Source of the DNA: Hemerocallis citrina
Lineage: Eukaryota; Streptophyta; Magnoliopsida; Asparagales; Asphodelaceae
Assembly: GCA_017893485.1 (NCBI GenBank)
Contig: CM030360.1
Span: forward strand, 15,063,975-15,127,974
DNA length: 64,000 nt
Direction of reading: 5' to 3'
The position numbers were made by a program, and so were the translations under genes. A model generated the notes under the pieces. It made no database searches. It was given only the letters and a program-made list of their open reading frames with translations, and was not told the origin of the DNA. This document shows positions 24,066-34,887 of the stretch, in pieces; the stretch's first letter is position 1, and every line of letters begins with the position of its first letter.

Positions 24066-24229
24066 GTCTAACTCCCCTTAGAAAGCTTCAGGAAAGCTGT
24101 AATAAAGCCATCAAAGCTAGTCTATATAATAAATCCTCGCCGAATGATAACAACAAAAGTTTATTTTTTTCCCCAATAATCAGTGAAGTTTTATGAAATT
24201 TCACACAATTTTCAAAAATTTTATCTTTC

Positions 24230-24430
24230 GTCTCTCGACTAATCTTCTGAAGAGGTTCGGGTCCTCTTTGTGTTCGGACCTCGGATTGTCATTCAAGGTA
24301 GTCCAAATTGGCACAACACGCCACTCACAAAGAGATTCGGCCCTCAGATCATCTCCAGAATCCCAAAGAAGGAATGTTTTCACACAAATCATGCGTAACC
24401 ACAAACCAGAGAGTCGAAGACTTCGCTCAA
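24230..24430 (+). repeat. Tat 3' tandem repeat array R1 (two degenerate units)
   Basis: Two partial units built around CGGACCTCGGATTGTCATTC (24279) and GGCCCTCAGATCATC (about 24340). They are of the same family as the arrays at 27230 and 29520. It lies at the 3' side of the first antisense gene copy. Confidence 0.6.
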
Positions 24431-24555
24431 AACCAACAATCACAAAAACGACTATGTGCTAAAAAAAGGTTTTATACACAAGAAGTTTGGCTAAAAAAGG
24501 TTCCATTCATTCCAAAATATAAATACTTGGGGTGGTGTCCAGTTCGTGATTAGGC

Positions 24556-24990
24556 AAAAGCACAAAAACAAAAACTACAACAACACCAACACCAACAAAG
24601 CCTTTTTCCCAACTAGTTGTGGTCTGCTACATGAATCATGGTTTTCCATTCTGCTCGGTTTAACGCAATATCTTATGTAAGGCCACAAACTATCTTATCT
24701 TTTCTCACCGTTTCCACCAAAGTAAGTTTATATCTTCCCCTGCCCCTAACTTTACCCCCAATACTTATAAAATCACTTTTTCTAATGGGGGTACAACTAG
24801 GCATACGTGTGGCATGTCCAAACCACCTGAGGGAAATCTCTCTTAATTTATCTTGGATAGGAACTACCTTTACCATGTCTCGTATATGCTCGTTTCTAAT
24901 TCTATCCTTCACGGTTGTACCACACATCCATCTTAGCATCCTTATCTCTGCTAAGAAAGAGAAATTCATAAGTCGGCTGCCTAGGAGAGG
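24556..24990 (-). mobile_element. RTE-type LINE 3' fragment
   Basis: The minus strand encodes the typical RTE C-terminus: FLAEIRMLRWMCG, RIRNEHIRDMVKVVPIQDKL, LRWFGHATRM, then GRGRYKLTLVETVRKD. It is followed by the usual noncoding tail and a GTTGTTGTAG-type simple-repeat end (plus 24560-24600, ACAACAACACC). It is 5'-truncated to about 430 bp. The longer plus-strand frame across it (24638-25591) is a shadow. Confidence 0.85.
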
Positions 24991-24999
24991 GTGGCACCT

Positions 25000-26825
25000 C
25001 TCCATTCACGGCATCAGCAAAGACATGCTCGACACCAATTGTTGGGCCCTTCGACCCAGTAGACGATACATGCTCTTCCCCAAAAGGCTCTTCCCTATGT
25101 GTCTGGGGCAGGTTGTCCCGTTGCATCTCGAAGGAAAGACCTTCAAAGTTGAGACCCTAGTACCTCTGCCTAACGTGCTTGAGGGCAAGATTATAACCCT
25201 CATACTGGGCGAGGATGATGTGGTCAATGGCTACCTCCCGGTCGACCACCAGTTCCTTCTCCCCTGGGAGGCCAACTTCTTCTTCACAGGCTCTGCCTTC
25301 TCTTTCAACAGTCCCTCTGGAGCCTGCTTCTCCGTCAGTAGCTGTGCCTTCAATTCCCTCAACCTCTGTTTCCTCCTTTTCATCTCGGCGCCATTGAGGG
25401 TTGCTTACAGGGAAAAAAATTCACGAAAAACAATACTTTGGAGTTTCGACAAGCTAAAGCACACTAATCAGAATGGTGGCATACACCCACCTAGTGTAAA
25501 CCTCCGTGTCCAACTCCTCCTTCTGCGACACCCTATCGCGAGGAATGGTGAGGTGTTCAGTAACTTGTGGTGCACTGAGCCACTCCACTAGTGAGTCTGT
25601 ATATTAAATGGACCATGAGGGCACCCACACCTTCCCAGCCGAGGGTAACTTCGCGAGGGCAGTGTCGGTTTTCAGTGAGGGAGTTGGAGGCTTTGCCACC
25701 GCCTGCTTCCCCGATGTTTCGACCACCTTTTTTGCATCCGAAGACTTTGCCCTCTTGGCCAGACGCTCCTCGGACACCAAGGGATTAGAAGGCTGATTTT
25801 CACCTTCAAGGCTACCTGGTGCTCTCGGAGCATCTCGCTAGTCAACATTCCTGGGAAAATAGACAAAAAGTTAGGCGGTATTAACAATAAATGCTAAAGA
25901 GAGTGAGACATACTAGGATCGGCTGGGCTTAGTCCGCACTCCACCAACCACCTATCCGACACCAACGATCATTCGATACAGCCTTCAACAAATATCAGGT
26001 AAAGTTCCTCGACTTCCTCAAAAGAGTAATCACCCTCCCTTGGGGCCTAATGCTCGGGTACATTGTATATCCAATCAGTCCCTTGGGATATCCCATGACT
26101 CTGGCCTACGAATAACTAAGAACTTGGACTTCCAACCCTTAATGGAATATGGGTTACCATTCTTCCACTCAGTCCTCGACGAAAGGAAACACCGACCGTT
26201 GCTTTTGTGAACTTTGCACAAACCTAAGTAGAAGCTGAAATGCTTAACCCTTAAAAAGACTCCGACCTTCTCGCACAACAGATTGAAATAGACCATATGC
26301 TTCCAAGAATTCGGGCCAAGCAGCATCGGACTAACGTCTGCCAAATTAAACACCCTCTTAATGAACAGATGCATCGGAAGTGGAAGCCCTGAGATGAAAG
26401 CATCAATAGGGAACATATAATACCAACCCGCGAGACGGTTTGTCGGCCGGAGGCCTGCACTAAGAAGCATAAGCACGTATCTCCGATGGATGGAATACAT
26501 GCTTTGGATTCGGGGAAGGTCGGTGCCCACTAAGGAGCTGGCTATGTCGTCAGTTTCTATCCATGGTTCTGGCGTCGAAGGCTTAATACTGAACTTGGCC
26601 TGATCCTCAAGATTATTGAGTTATACTCTAACAATCAAAACCCTACGAACGAGGGTGGCCCGATGGCAGCCCCATTCAGTGCATCTGACCCATTACTAGG
26701 GCCAAAACCTGCTTTTCCCCAGTGTTTTCCAAGCTCCTCAAGCACCGTGGGGCTATCCAAGGAAACCCTAAGATGGAATCGGGACCAGAGGAGAAAGTGA
26801 ACTCACCCGACTGGACCTTAGTCAT
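25000..26825 (-). pseudogene. Antisense accessory gene, copy 1 (plant 'putative gypsy-type transposon' domain)
   Basis: Runs opposite to gag-pol. A leader follows the TATA at 26980. ATG 26825 begins MTKVQSGEF. Exon 1 contains the domain core GLRPTNRLAGWYYMFPIDAFISGLPLPMHLF in pieces, NSWKHMVYFNLL, and LVIRRPESWDIPRD ending near 26075. A GT-AG intron of 63 bp is at 25913-25851. Exon 2 continues with charged, probably coiled-coil sequence toward 25000 (EEVGLPGEKELVVD, AQYEGYNLALKHVRQRY). The core resembles the family annotated in plants as putative gypsy-type transposon (Transposase_28); its biochemical role is unknown. Several stops and shifts, and the RTE scrap at its end, make it inactive. 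Confidence 0.7.
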
Positions 26826-26970
26826 ACTTAAAAGAGTTCTACTTACCTACCATAAAAGCTTTCGAGATCTCACTGGATAAATCTCCAGAAAAGGGGAGAA
26901 TGAGCCAAAAAGAGTAGCCCCAAGTTTTAGAAAAATAAAGTAAATTAGGGGAAAGATGGTGAGATAGGAG

Positions 26971-27017
26971 ATATATATAAAGGGCGGAGACTCCTCGTTA
27001 ACCACAATCGACACGTG
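26971..27017 (-). promoter_or_regulatory. Core promoter of antisense copy 1: G-box and TATA
   Basis: On the minus strand, CACGTG (27017-27012) is followed 31 bp later by TTATATATAT (26980-26971), then a CT-rich leader and ATG at 26825. A second CACGTG (27057-27052) and two CATGCATG motifs (27072-27065, 27146-27139) lie just upstream in a tandemly duplicated segment of about 80 bp. The same arrangement precedes copy 2. Confidence 0.6.
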
Positions 27018-27229
27018 GCCAAATCACAACACCCACGCAAATCAATGTCCTCACGTGACCCACACATGCATGATAACTTCCGTTTTTGAATACCAAAAAC
27101 CCACACCCGTGCAAATCAATGTCCTCATGTGACCCACACATGCATGACAGCTGCCATTTCAGAATACCAGAAACCTACGTGGCTTGCTGCGTGGCCAGAG
27201 CGTGAAAACACACGCCTACTAAGAAAATT

Positions 27230-27545
27230 TAATTTTCCCACATCCTTGGCCCTCAGATAGTCGTATGAGGCACTCACAACAGTGGCACAAAAAATAACTA
27301 AAAAAGAGGTTCGGTTTCTTCTTGACTAGGCCCTCGGATCGTCGTTCGAGGCACTCACAAAAGTGGCACAAAATACCACTTGAGAAGCGGTTCAGGTTCT
27401 CCTCGACTTCGTCCCTCAGATTGTTATTCGAGGCACTCTTAGAATGTCGCAAAAGCCCATCCACAATGAAGTTCGGATTCTCCTCGGCCTTAGCCCTCAA
27501 ATTGTCATCCAAGGCACCCAAAAAATAGTGCAAAACTCCAACGTC
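27230..27545 (+). repeat. Tat 3' tandem repeat array R2 (about four units)
   Basis: Units with the core CCCTCAGAT.GTCGTTCGAGG start near 27244, 27329, 27411 and 27488, so the period is 77-85 bp. Each continues with CACTCACAAAAGTGGCACAAAA and an AGAGGTTCGG-type block. The array lies about 250 bp upstream of the copy 1 antisense TATA box. Confidence 0.85.
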
Positions 27546-27559
27546 TAAAGAGATTCATA

Positions 27560-29179
27560 TCCTATCACCGGTGCATGTCCCACAGAGAGTCCCCCTTCTT
27601 TACTGGAAAATCCATTATCAGGGCTCCTTAATCTCCACCCCGATGGCCCTCACTGCCTCGGGATCAAAGTTGGGAAGAGGGGCGGAGTATTTCACCAAGT
27701 TGGTAAAGGCCACAACAGTGGCGCTCCACTACGCCTCAGCCGAAGACACGTCATCATGGATGGTGAGCACCTTTGGCCTCTGGGACTTCCCGGTATCCTT
27801 GTCCGAGGGTCCCTGGGAGGAAGAGGTCGACACCTTCTTCTTCCCCTTCAAGGATTCAACTTGTTGAGGTCGACACCTTCAAAGATGGTGTCAACGAGGT
27901 CAACACCTTCCTCTTCCCCTTCAAGGATTCAGCTCATTCTTTTTTGCCAGCTCCCTTCGGCGGGTAGTATTCGATTCCTCCAACATATCTCCAAAGCAAA
28001 GACAAAGGTTAAGAGTTAAACTTCAACTAGAGATAGCTGGAAAAATAGGAACAAGACATACTAGGGTCAGTCGAGCTCAGCCTGCATTTGAATAGGTTCC
28101 TCTCCTGCCCCTCCTGCCAATGTACGCTCCCTGCACTAAACACGTGCTTGAACTCTGCCTTCTCCTTATCGGCAAAATTCCTCTCATTCAGATACTTGGG
28201 CTCGGAGATGTCATACTTCCACTTGGTTGGGATGTCCCAAGGTGTCGAGCTTCGGATGACCATATACTTCGACATCCAATTTTTGATGGAGTTGAGATGA
28301 TTCTGCACGACGTTGTTACTGAACCGTGGCGACGAGAAGCATCGACCATCACAGGATATTAGGGTGTTGAGGTCGAGACATTTTTTAAGGTACTTCGCCT
28401 TCAGGGGACCACCATCTCCTTGTAGAGCATGATGAACGACATAATCTGCTTCCACGATTTTGGCCCATACTGCATGGGGTTGATTCCTAACCTTCGAAGC
28501 ACCACTTTCACGAAGGGGTGAATCGGCAGCTGAAGCCCTGAGACGAATGTGTCTCCTGGAAATATACAATAATGTTCATCCAGTTCATCAGTAGGACGGA
28601 GCCCAAGATTTTGGATCAGAAGCTCGAACGTGTCTGGGATTAAATATGCGCACCGAATCAAAGTGAGCTCTTCTTTGGTCAGCTTACGTAGGATTTGGTT
28701 AACATGGATTGGCCTCTTGTTATGCAAACGAGATGGTGGGTGATGCATGACTGTGCTTATGTTTTTGACGTCTCCAGGATACATCCTAATAACATCGGTA
28801 CCTGGAGAATCAGGGGATGTTGAGCATGATTATCGTAATCACCCTCGACAGGCTCATCTACTTCTAGGATTTCAACCATCATTCTTTACTTCGGCCTCAG
28901 CGCTCAAGGTGAATGTGCACTCACAACTGCCAGTAAGGAAGATGTCTCGTTGTCCTCCCTAGCCAAAGCCCCTATCTTCTTGGATACACACGGCGGAATA
29001 GGGGCTCCCTCTTCTCCTGAGGTTTTCTCTAAATTATCTTGTTCATCCCCAGCCACTGTGGCTTTGCTAATGTCGATTCACTCCACTACTACGGGCTCTT
29101 CCCATAAAGACGAGCCTATTGAAGCCTGCTCGTTGTGATTGGTCCCCTCGGATGAGCTACCTGACCGAACACTAGACAT
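27560..29179 (-). pseudogene. Antisense accessory gene, copy 2
   Basis: Homologue of copy 1 on the same strand. ATG 29179 begins MSSVRSGSSSEGTN, followed by an acidic/Ser-rich N-terminus, then the core GLRPTDELDEHYCIFPGDTF, VSGLQLPIHPFVKVVLRRLG and GPKSWKQIMSFIML. A frameshift near 28420 is followed by WMSKYMVIRSSTPWDIPTKW, parallel to LVIRRPESWDIPRD in copy 1. The intron of 73 bp (GT 28061, AG 27989) shares the donor GTATGTCT with copy 1. Exon 2 has a Lys-rich stretch (LKGKKKVSTSSSQG) and ends near 27560 (FDPEAVRAIGVEIKEP). Stops and shifts make it non-functional as it stands. Function in the family is unknown. Confidence 0.7.
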
Positions 29180-29320
29180 AGTCAAATAGTTACTTTACCT
29201 ACCGTAAAATCTGTCGAGAACTGGCTTGAAAATTGCCATAAAGGGGAGAAGGCAAGCTAGAGAGAGAAGCTCCAAACTTTAGAGAAAGAGAGAGAAACTG
29301 AGAAACAAAAAGGGGGTGAG

Positions 29321-29369
29321 AAATTTATACCATGGAAAGCGACTCCTTGATCTCCACAGAGATCACGTG
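29321..29369 (-). promoter_or_regulatory. Core promoter of antisense copy 2: G-box and TATA
   Basis: On the minus strand, CACGTG (29369-29364) is followed 33 bp later by GTATAAATTT (29330-29321). The CT-rich leader ends in GGTAGGTAAAGTA close to ATG 29179, matching GGTAGGTAAGTAGAA before the copy 1 ATG. TATA-to-ATG distance is about 147 bp in both copies. Confidence 0.6.
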
Positions 29370-29519
29370 GAAGAATCTTGGCCCTCCACCTCCATCCAAC
29401 AACTAGAATTGAAAAACAGCTTCGATTACCACAATGGTGACATAGGGCAACATGACCAGGTCTGGAGTGCTCAACATTTTGCGAGTTCACTACCTTGAAG
29501 TCCCCAATTTTAGACGAGC

Positions 29520-30410
29520 ATCCTACAACCTCGACCCTCAGACTGTCATTCGAGGCACTCACAAAAGTGGCATAAAATGCCGCTTGACCAAAGGTTCGGA
29601 TCAACCTACTGCCTCGGCCCTCAGATTGTTGTTTAAGGCACTCAAAAGCAGCACAAAATGTCATTTAGAAAGAGGTTCAAAAACTCCCATTGTCGTTCGA
29701 GGAAATAAAAAAAGTAGTGCAAAATACCATTTCAAAGAGGTTCGGAAATTCCCTCAGCTTCGGCCCTCAGATTGTTATTCAAGGCACTCGCAAAAGTGGT
29801 GCAAAATGACATTTATGATGTGGTTCGGAAACTCCTACAACCTCAGCCCTTTGACTGTCTTTCGAAGCACTTGCAAAAGTGGCTGAAGACGTCATTTACA
29901 AAGAGGTTCAAAAACTTTTACAGCCTCGACCCTCAGACAGTCGTTCATGGCATTCACAAAAGTGGCGCAAAATTCCATTTACAAAGAGTTTAGGAATCTC
30001 TTACAACCTCGGCTCTTAGAATGTCATTCTAGGCACTCACAAAAGTGGTGCAAAACGCCATTTAATAAGAGATTAGGATCGACCCACAACCTTGGCCCTC
30101 AGAATGTCATTCGAGGCACTGACAAAAGTAGTGAAAAACAACACATGAGAAGAAGGTGGGCACACCGAACCCCCTACATCCTCGGGCCTCTGATTGTCGT
30201 TTGAGGCGCCCTCAAAAGCAGCGCAAAACGCGAGGCACGCCGAACCCCCTACATCATTGGGCCTCGGATAATCATTCGAGGCACCCTCAAAAGCTGTGCA
30301 AAATGCCACTCCCGAAGAGGGTATCCTCGGGCCTCGAGTTTTAATTCGAGGCACCACCAAAAGCGTCATAAAAAGTCGCTTTCAACAAAGCTCGTCTCGC
30401 CGAACCCCCT
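29520..30410 (+). repeat. Tat 3' tandem repeat array R3 (about eleven units)
   Basis: Unit cores (CCCTCAGA.TGTCATTCGAGG variants) start near 29533, 29617, 29685, 29763, 29845, 29931, 30013, 30097, 30183, 30263 and 30333. The spacing is mostly 80-86 bp with some shorter units. Each core is followed by CACTCACAAAAGTGG(C/T)(A/G)CAAAA. The last units switch to a CGAACCCCCTA-containing variant. The array lies between the copy 2 antisense promoter and the 3' LTR. Confidence 0.9.
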
Positions 30411-30514
30411 ATTGCCTCAGCAACCGACTCTCCTGTAGCCTCAAATTCAGAACCCATATTTTGGGGACCACTCACTTTTCCATATCAACTATCTACTCCT
30501 TGAAGGCCGCAAAA

Positions 30515-30539
30515 CTAGGGTCTAGGAGTGGGAGGGTTA
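30515..30539 (+). promoter_or_regulatory. Polypurine tract of the Tat element
   Basis: Purine-rich AGGAGTGGGAGGGTTA directly before the 3' LTR start TGATGTGGG. It fits the primer site for plus-strand DNA synthesis. Confidence 0.75.
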
Positions 30540-31079
30540 TGATGTGGGTAAAAAATAGGGCTAATCAGAATCGTGCGATTCCCACGTGAATCTCAGAGAT
30601 CCTAAAGGGAAAATGATCCCTTTACGATGACTACAGGCCAACGTCAAGAATATGAGTCGTCCACAAGCCCACCACACCAACTCAACCCATGAATTAAGGA
30701 AAACTACTGCCCAATCAGAGGAGATTGACCAACGGTTTATGGTTGGAAATCAAATTCCCAAAAATCAAGGAGATAATTAACCAATCAGATTCTTAGTTTT
30801 AGGGATTTAACAAATCAATTAAGAAATCATTCCCTAGCTACTCCTCCACAGACCTATAAATACAGATATCTCTCCTTAGTTATAGGTAATGAATATTTTG
30901 CCATCTAAATCGATTTTTTCACTACTGGTTACTGACTAGATCATCAGAGGGTTTGTCGCTGGGATCCATCCCTGTGTTTCATACTCTTTTTGCAGGTTTC
31001 ATGCAACATCTTGGTCATCCATTTCACATCCATCCGCAAATATTAGCTTCACATCAAATCAGACTGACAGGTGAGATCT
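30540..31079 (+). repeat. Tat element 3' LTR
   Basis: About 540 bp matching 14262-14782. It has TATAAATA at 30855-30862, followed about 30 bp on by the likely transcription start region. It contains an extra CCACGTGAATCTCAGAGATC stretch absent from the 5' LTR. Substitutions between the two LTRs are numerous, so the insertion is not recent. Confidence 0.87.
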
Positions 31080-31180
31080 GAGCTTTCCACTTCAATACAA
31101 TAACTCATTATATGTTGCTCCCACACAAAAAAGCAGCATTAGTAGGAAATTCCAATGTACAATAATTATATAAAATTAAG
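31080..31180 (-). mobile_element. hAT2, internal 3' noncoding segment
   Basis: 101 bp left between the Tat 3' LTR and LTR X. Under the nesting model it is 3' noncoding hAT2 sequence. It has no distinctive motif, so the assignment rests only on its position. Confidence 0.4.
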
Positions 31181-32239
31181 TGTAACCCCCGTTTCCGCCT
31201 ATACATATTTTCTGTATATTTTAAGTATTTTGATTCTTTATAAACTCCTTTCCGTTCTCTTAAATTTATTTTTGTTTTAAATTCATTTTGGATCTCCTAT
31301 TAAATCTCAATTCTATCATGCTGTTAATTTCCTATTTGAAGTCAAGCCCGAACCCAATTTTAAGTCCAAATTCAAACAAATCCTATTTCATTTTACAATC
31401 TTATTCCTTTTATCTTGATTACATATTTTGACACAAATCTTATTTCATTCTATATTCATATATCATTTCTTTTTAATTATTTGTTCATATTGTGTAAACC
31501 CAAACCCAAATCATATTTCATTCTACAATCTATTTTTTGTCTTATTAATTGTTTATTAAAGCACAAATGCTATCCCTTCTATTATTTATGCTCAAGCCCA
31601 AACTAAAGTCCATTGTTTAAACCATTATATATATTATTTTATTAATTGTGAAGCCAACCTAAAGTCCAAAACTTAACCAATTATTTTTTTTAATAATCTT
31701 AAGCCCATTAATTTAAAAACCGAAGCCCAACTCTACTCGGCATCATTGCTCATTGCTGCCTATTTATAACCCATAACTATTCCCAATCATCTCTCATTAA
31801 CCCTAATTATCTAACCCCTTCATCAGCCGCCACTCCTCTTAATATCTTCTTCTGCTCTCCATTGAAGCTCTTCCCGAAACCTAACTACTGTTCCATCTCC
31901 CGCAGCTCCACCTCACCACGGCCACCACCATTTCTACCCCTACATACATTCCGAGTCCCAACTGCGCTCCTATCAATCCAACACCATTCCACCGCCTAAC
32001 ACCTTCTCGACTGCCGCTCCATCCTCCACTGCCATTGCTCCACCACAACCTCTCTTCATCACTCTCGCAGCAAGCCCTGAAGCTCCACCTCGACAACCTG
32101 CATCCCGAGTGCCCCGTCACTCGTTGCTATCTCCACCACATCAGTTGCTATCTCCTCCACTGCCGTCACCTCCTGCACCGCACCTTCGCACTCCCAATTG
32201 CCTCCACCGCTGTCGAATTTGCTGCCACAACTGACAATA
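31181..32239 (+). mobile_element. LTR X, first part
   Basis: Begins TGTAACCCCCG. A TATTTATAA box at 31761-31769 is followed by CTCATTAACCCTAATTATCTAACC and a C-rich, ACC/GCC-triplet-rich leader. The tail of this C-rich leader resumes after the nested insertions (39077-39265, then 44741). Candidate target duplication: TTAAG (31176-31180) and ATAAG (50817-50821). The C-rich interior gives spurious frames on both strands. Confidence 0.55.
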
Positions 32240-32984
32240 TGTAGCGCCCCGAATTTTTAATATAATATCTCAGAAATACGTGGCACAATTTTCAAAATCA
32301 ACTTCAATGTAATCATAAACATATCAACCAAATACAGAAAAAATTAAAACTTTTTATTACATCAATTATTTACAAAGCACAACGGAAAATTAAGCACCTT
32401 GAATTACAATTTCTTTCTTTTACAACACATTCTTTTACAATTTACATAAGCCATATATCATTCTACCCTGTGCATCCAAATCCCAAGAAATAGGCACCTA
32501 CCTGTAAACATGAGGCTAGAGATAACCCTAACCCCCAAAACTACAGGGGTCAGCCATAACGGTGTGAGTGACATAAAAATAAATGCAAAAGTCATAAACA
32601 ACATGTATTAATAACAAGAATAAATGAGTAAGAAATAACAATAAATAAACATGAAAACATCAAGGAATATGAGATAGTAAATAGTAGGGCATGAAAACAT
32701 CAAGGAATATGAGATAGTGAATAGTAGGGCATGAAAACATCAAGTGAAACTAGACTAAGTGTTAAGTGTAGAACAAAAAACAACATGCATAAAACCAAGT
32801 CAAGAAAACACAGATGCTATATGATGACTTTCTAATGCATACTTATCGGATTCTATGCATCCCACAATACATAGGTCCGGTACAAGCCCTTAACGTTCTC
32901 TATTTATAGGGTTAAATCCCTCATTATGCAACTAATCCTACTACGGTGATGGAAACAAGATCTAGAATACTCCGTGAATAGGCA

Positions 32985-33190
32985 TCACAACCCTCGACGC
33001 GCAAGCATCGTGTAAGAATAGCTCAAAAACCGGAGAATCATCTCCCTGCCATGTACCCCACGATAGTCTTGCAGGCCCTCGACGTGCAGATACACCAGGT
33101 ACATCTCGTGAATAGGCCCTCAACACGTGAATGCACCCTGCATGCTCCGTGAATAGGCCTGCAGACCCTCGACACGCGAACATACAAATG
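32985..33190 (-). repeat. LTR-internal minisatellite
   Basis: Three to four degenerate units of about 60 bp with GAATAGGC..CCCTCGAC(A/G)CGC(A/G)AA(C/T)AT, such as at 32990, 33070, 33110 and 33155. It is the reverse complement of the array at 49345-49620. The LTR at 17648 has essentially one unit. Confidence 0.7.
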
Positions 33191-33839
33191 TCCTCTCGAG
33201 ACAGAACAACACATAAGTCCTGGAACGCATCCGTTGGACCGAAACCAAGAACATATACTTACATTTCCCAACTTCCATCACATCTCCACTAGTGCATGTC
33301 CTTAAGTTGGTTATTATTAAAGACACAAATTCCCCTCTCTAGAGTTAGTGTATCCTGCCGGACTTAATTCCACAAAACAACCCCAATGATCCCAACTGGT
33401 CAAAATTCACAAAATCTCATCTGTAGGTTCACAGGACTCCAACTCAACTCCTAGAGATTCACAACTCAATTATCAATACCAAATATTTCAATAAAACTCA
33501 TAAATTCATCGTCAAAACATTTATAATAAGAAATCGAAAAAAATCTAAATCCATTTAATGCACTCGTGAAATTCCAGAATTTAAATAAAAATATTAAATC
33601 CATTGAATAGCAGAAATCATATTTTAAGTCGTAGAATATTACCAAAACATCAATTCCTTTGAAAACCACATGTATCTCTCTTTATAAAGTCATAGGAATG
33701 TAATTTAAATTCTATTATAAACAAAATATAATTTTCTGTAAAATACTGTAATCTGTAGAAAAAACGTCATTTAAAACAGTAGATTAATAATCCATAATAT
33801 AGAAGAAATAACCGTTCAAAGAAAATATCAGAAAACTCA

Positions 33840-34060
33840 AGAAATTCATCAGCCAGAGCAATGATAGTCGACTGTTGAAAAATGGCCAATCGACTGTCCT
33901 GCAAAAATCCAAAAACTCAAGAAAACCCATCAGCAGTGACCAGTGACAGTGACAGTCGACTGTCCTGTGAAAATCCGAAAACTCAATAAAAACTCATCAG
34001 CCAGGACAGTGACAGTCGACTTTTGAGAAAAACCAGTCGACTGTCTATCCCTGCAGACTA
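33840..34060. repeat. Tandem CAGTCGACTGT-containing repeat in the LTR
   Basis: Three imperfect units of about 65 bp, each with AAACTCA(A/G)(G/T)AAA..CATCAGCC followed by ACAGTCGACTGT-like palindromes (33862, 33953, 34012). No coding meaning. Confidence 0.6.
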
Positions 34061-34887
34061 TAATTTTGAAAGTTGTGCATATTTTACTGATACACTTATT
34101 TACTTTATAAAAATGCAATTTTGTAAAAAACTAAATTCCTGAGATAATTGGATATAAGTTGTATAACATATAGGTATGAAACAAATCAAAGCCATATCAA
34201 TCCATAAAAGAGCAAATTTTGTCGAAATTTTCAAAACAGTGAATATAGATACATATATGTGTACATGTGTGTGTTTTGCATCAGTTAAAGCATCGAATCT
34301 CATCAATTAAAAGTAGTATATGTTTTAGAATCAATCTCAGCATTAAAACAATCAAAATCCAATTGAAAACTTCATAAAAATCACAAAAATTCCACTTTTG
34401 GCAATTCACCATCAGACCCAAGGATTACAACCCCTTCTTATCATTTAAAATCGATTCTTTTTTATCCAAAATCCTACCACAACTTGATTAAATACAAAAC
34501 CCACTAATTACATCAATTTACTCATGAATACATGCAATAAAACAATCATTCATCTAGTTCTTTACTCATCAAAACCCCAAACAGTGTGTGTATGCATACT
34601 CAACATTTAAGAACTCATCTCTGCCCAAATTTGGTGCATCTCTTCAAATAATCTCAATACAATCAATCAAGACAGGAAGTATGTGAAGGGAATCAACCTT
34701 CTCATGATTTCTATTAGGCTCTTAACAATCTCAAGTCATCTATATAAAAGTTTTAATCATCAAGCATAGGTTCCATGAAAAGATTCGATTTTTAGTTCAT
34801 CCACACATCAAGAATTCACCTTATCATCATACAATCCGTAATATGCTTTCTAATACACAAATCATCACATACAACATGCTTAGAACA

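Larger units (their letters stand above)
14262..31079 (+). mobile_element. Tat-lineage Ty3/gypsy retrotransposon with antisense accessory genes
   Basis: A 16.8-kb element. Layout: 5' LTR (14262-14782), degenerate gag-protease (14817-16430), nested LTRs (16465-20605), reverse transcriptase, RNase H, second RNase H and integrase (20640-24065), a long 3' region with tandem repeats and two antisense genes, a polypurine tract and the 3' LTR (30540-31079). The second, archaeal-type RNase H and the long 3' region with antisense ORF are known hallmarks of the Tat lineage (Grande, RIRE2 and relatives). I could not identify the primer-binding site or a matching 5-bp target duplication. Confidence 0.85.

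Noticed and set aside
24638..25591. 317-residue plus-strand open frame
   Set aside because: It is antisense to the RTE C-terminus and to exon 2 of antisense copy 1; the minus strand gives recognisable RTE motifs, the plus strand none.
32985..33190. CRISPR-like array
   Set aside because: Units are degenerate, directly abutting and part of a plant LTR; there are no unique spacers of constant length.
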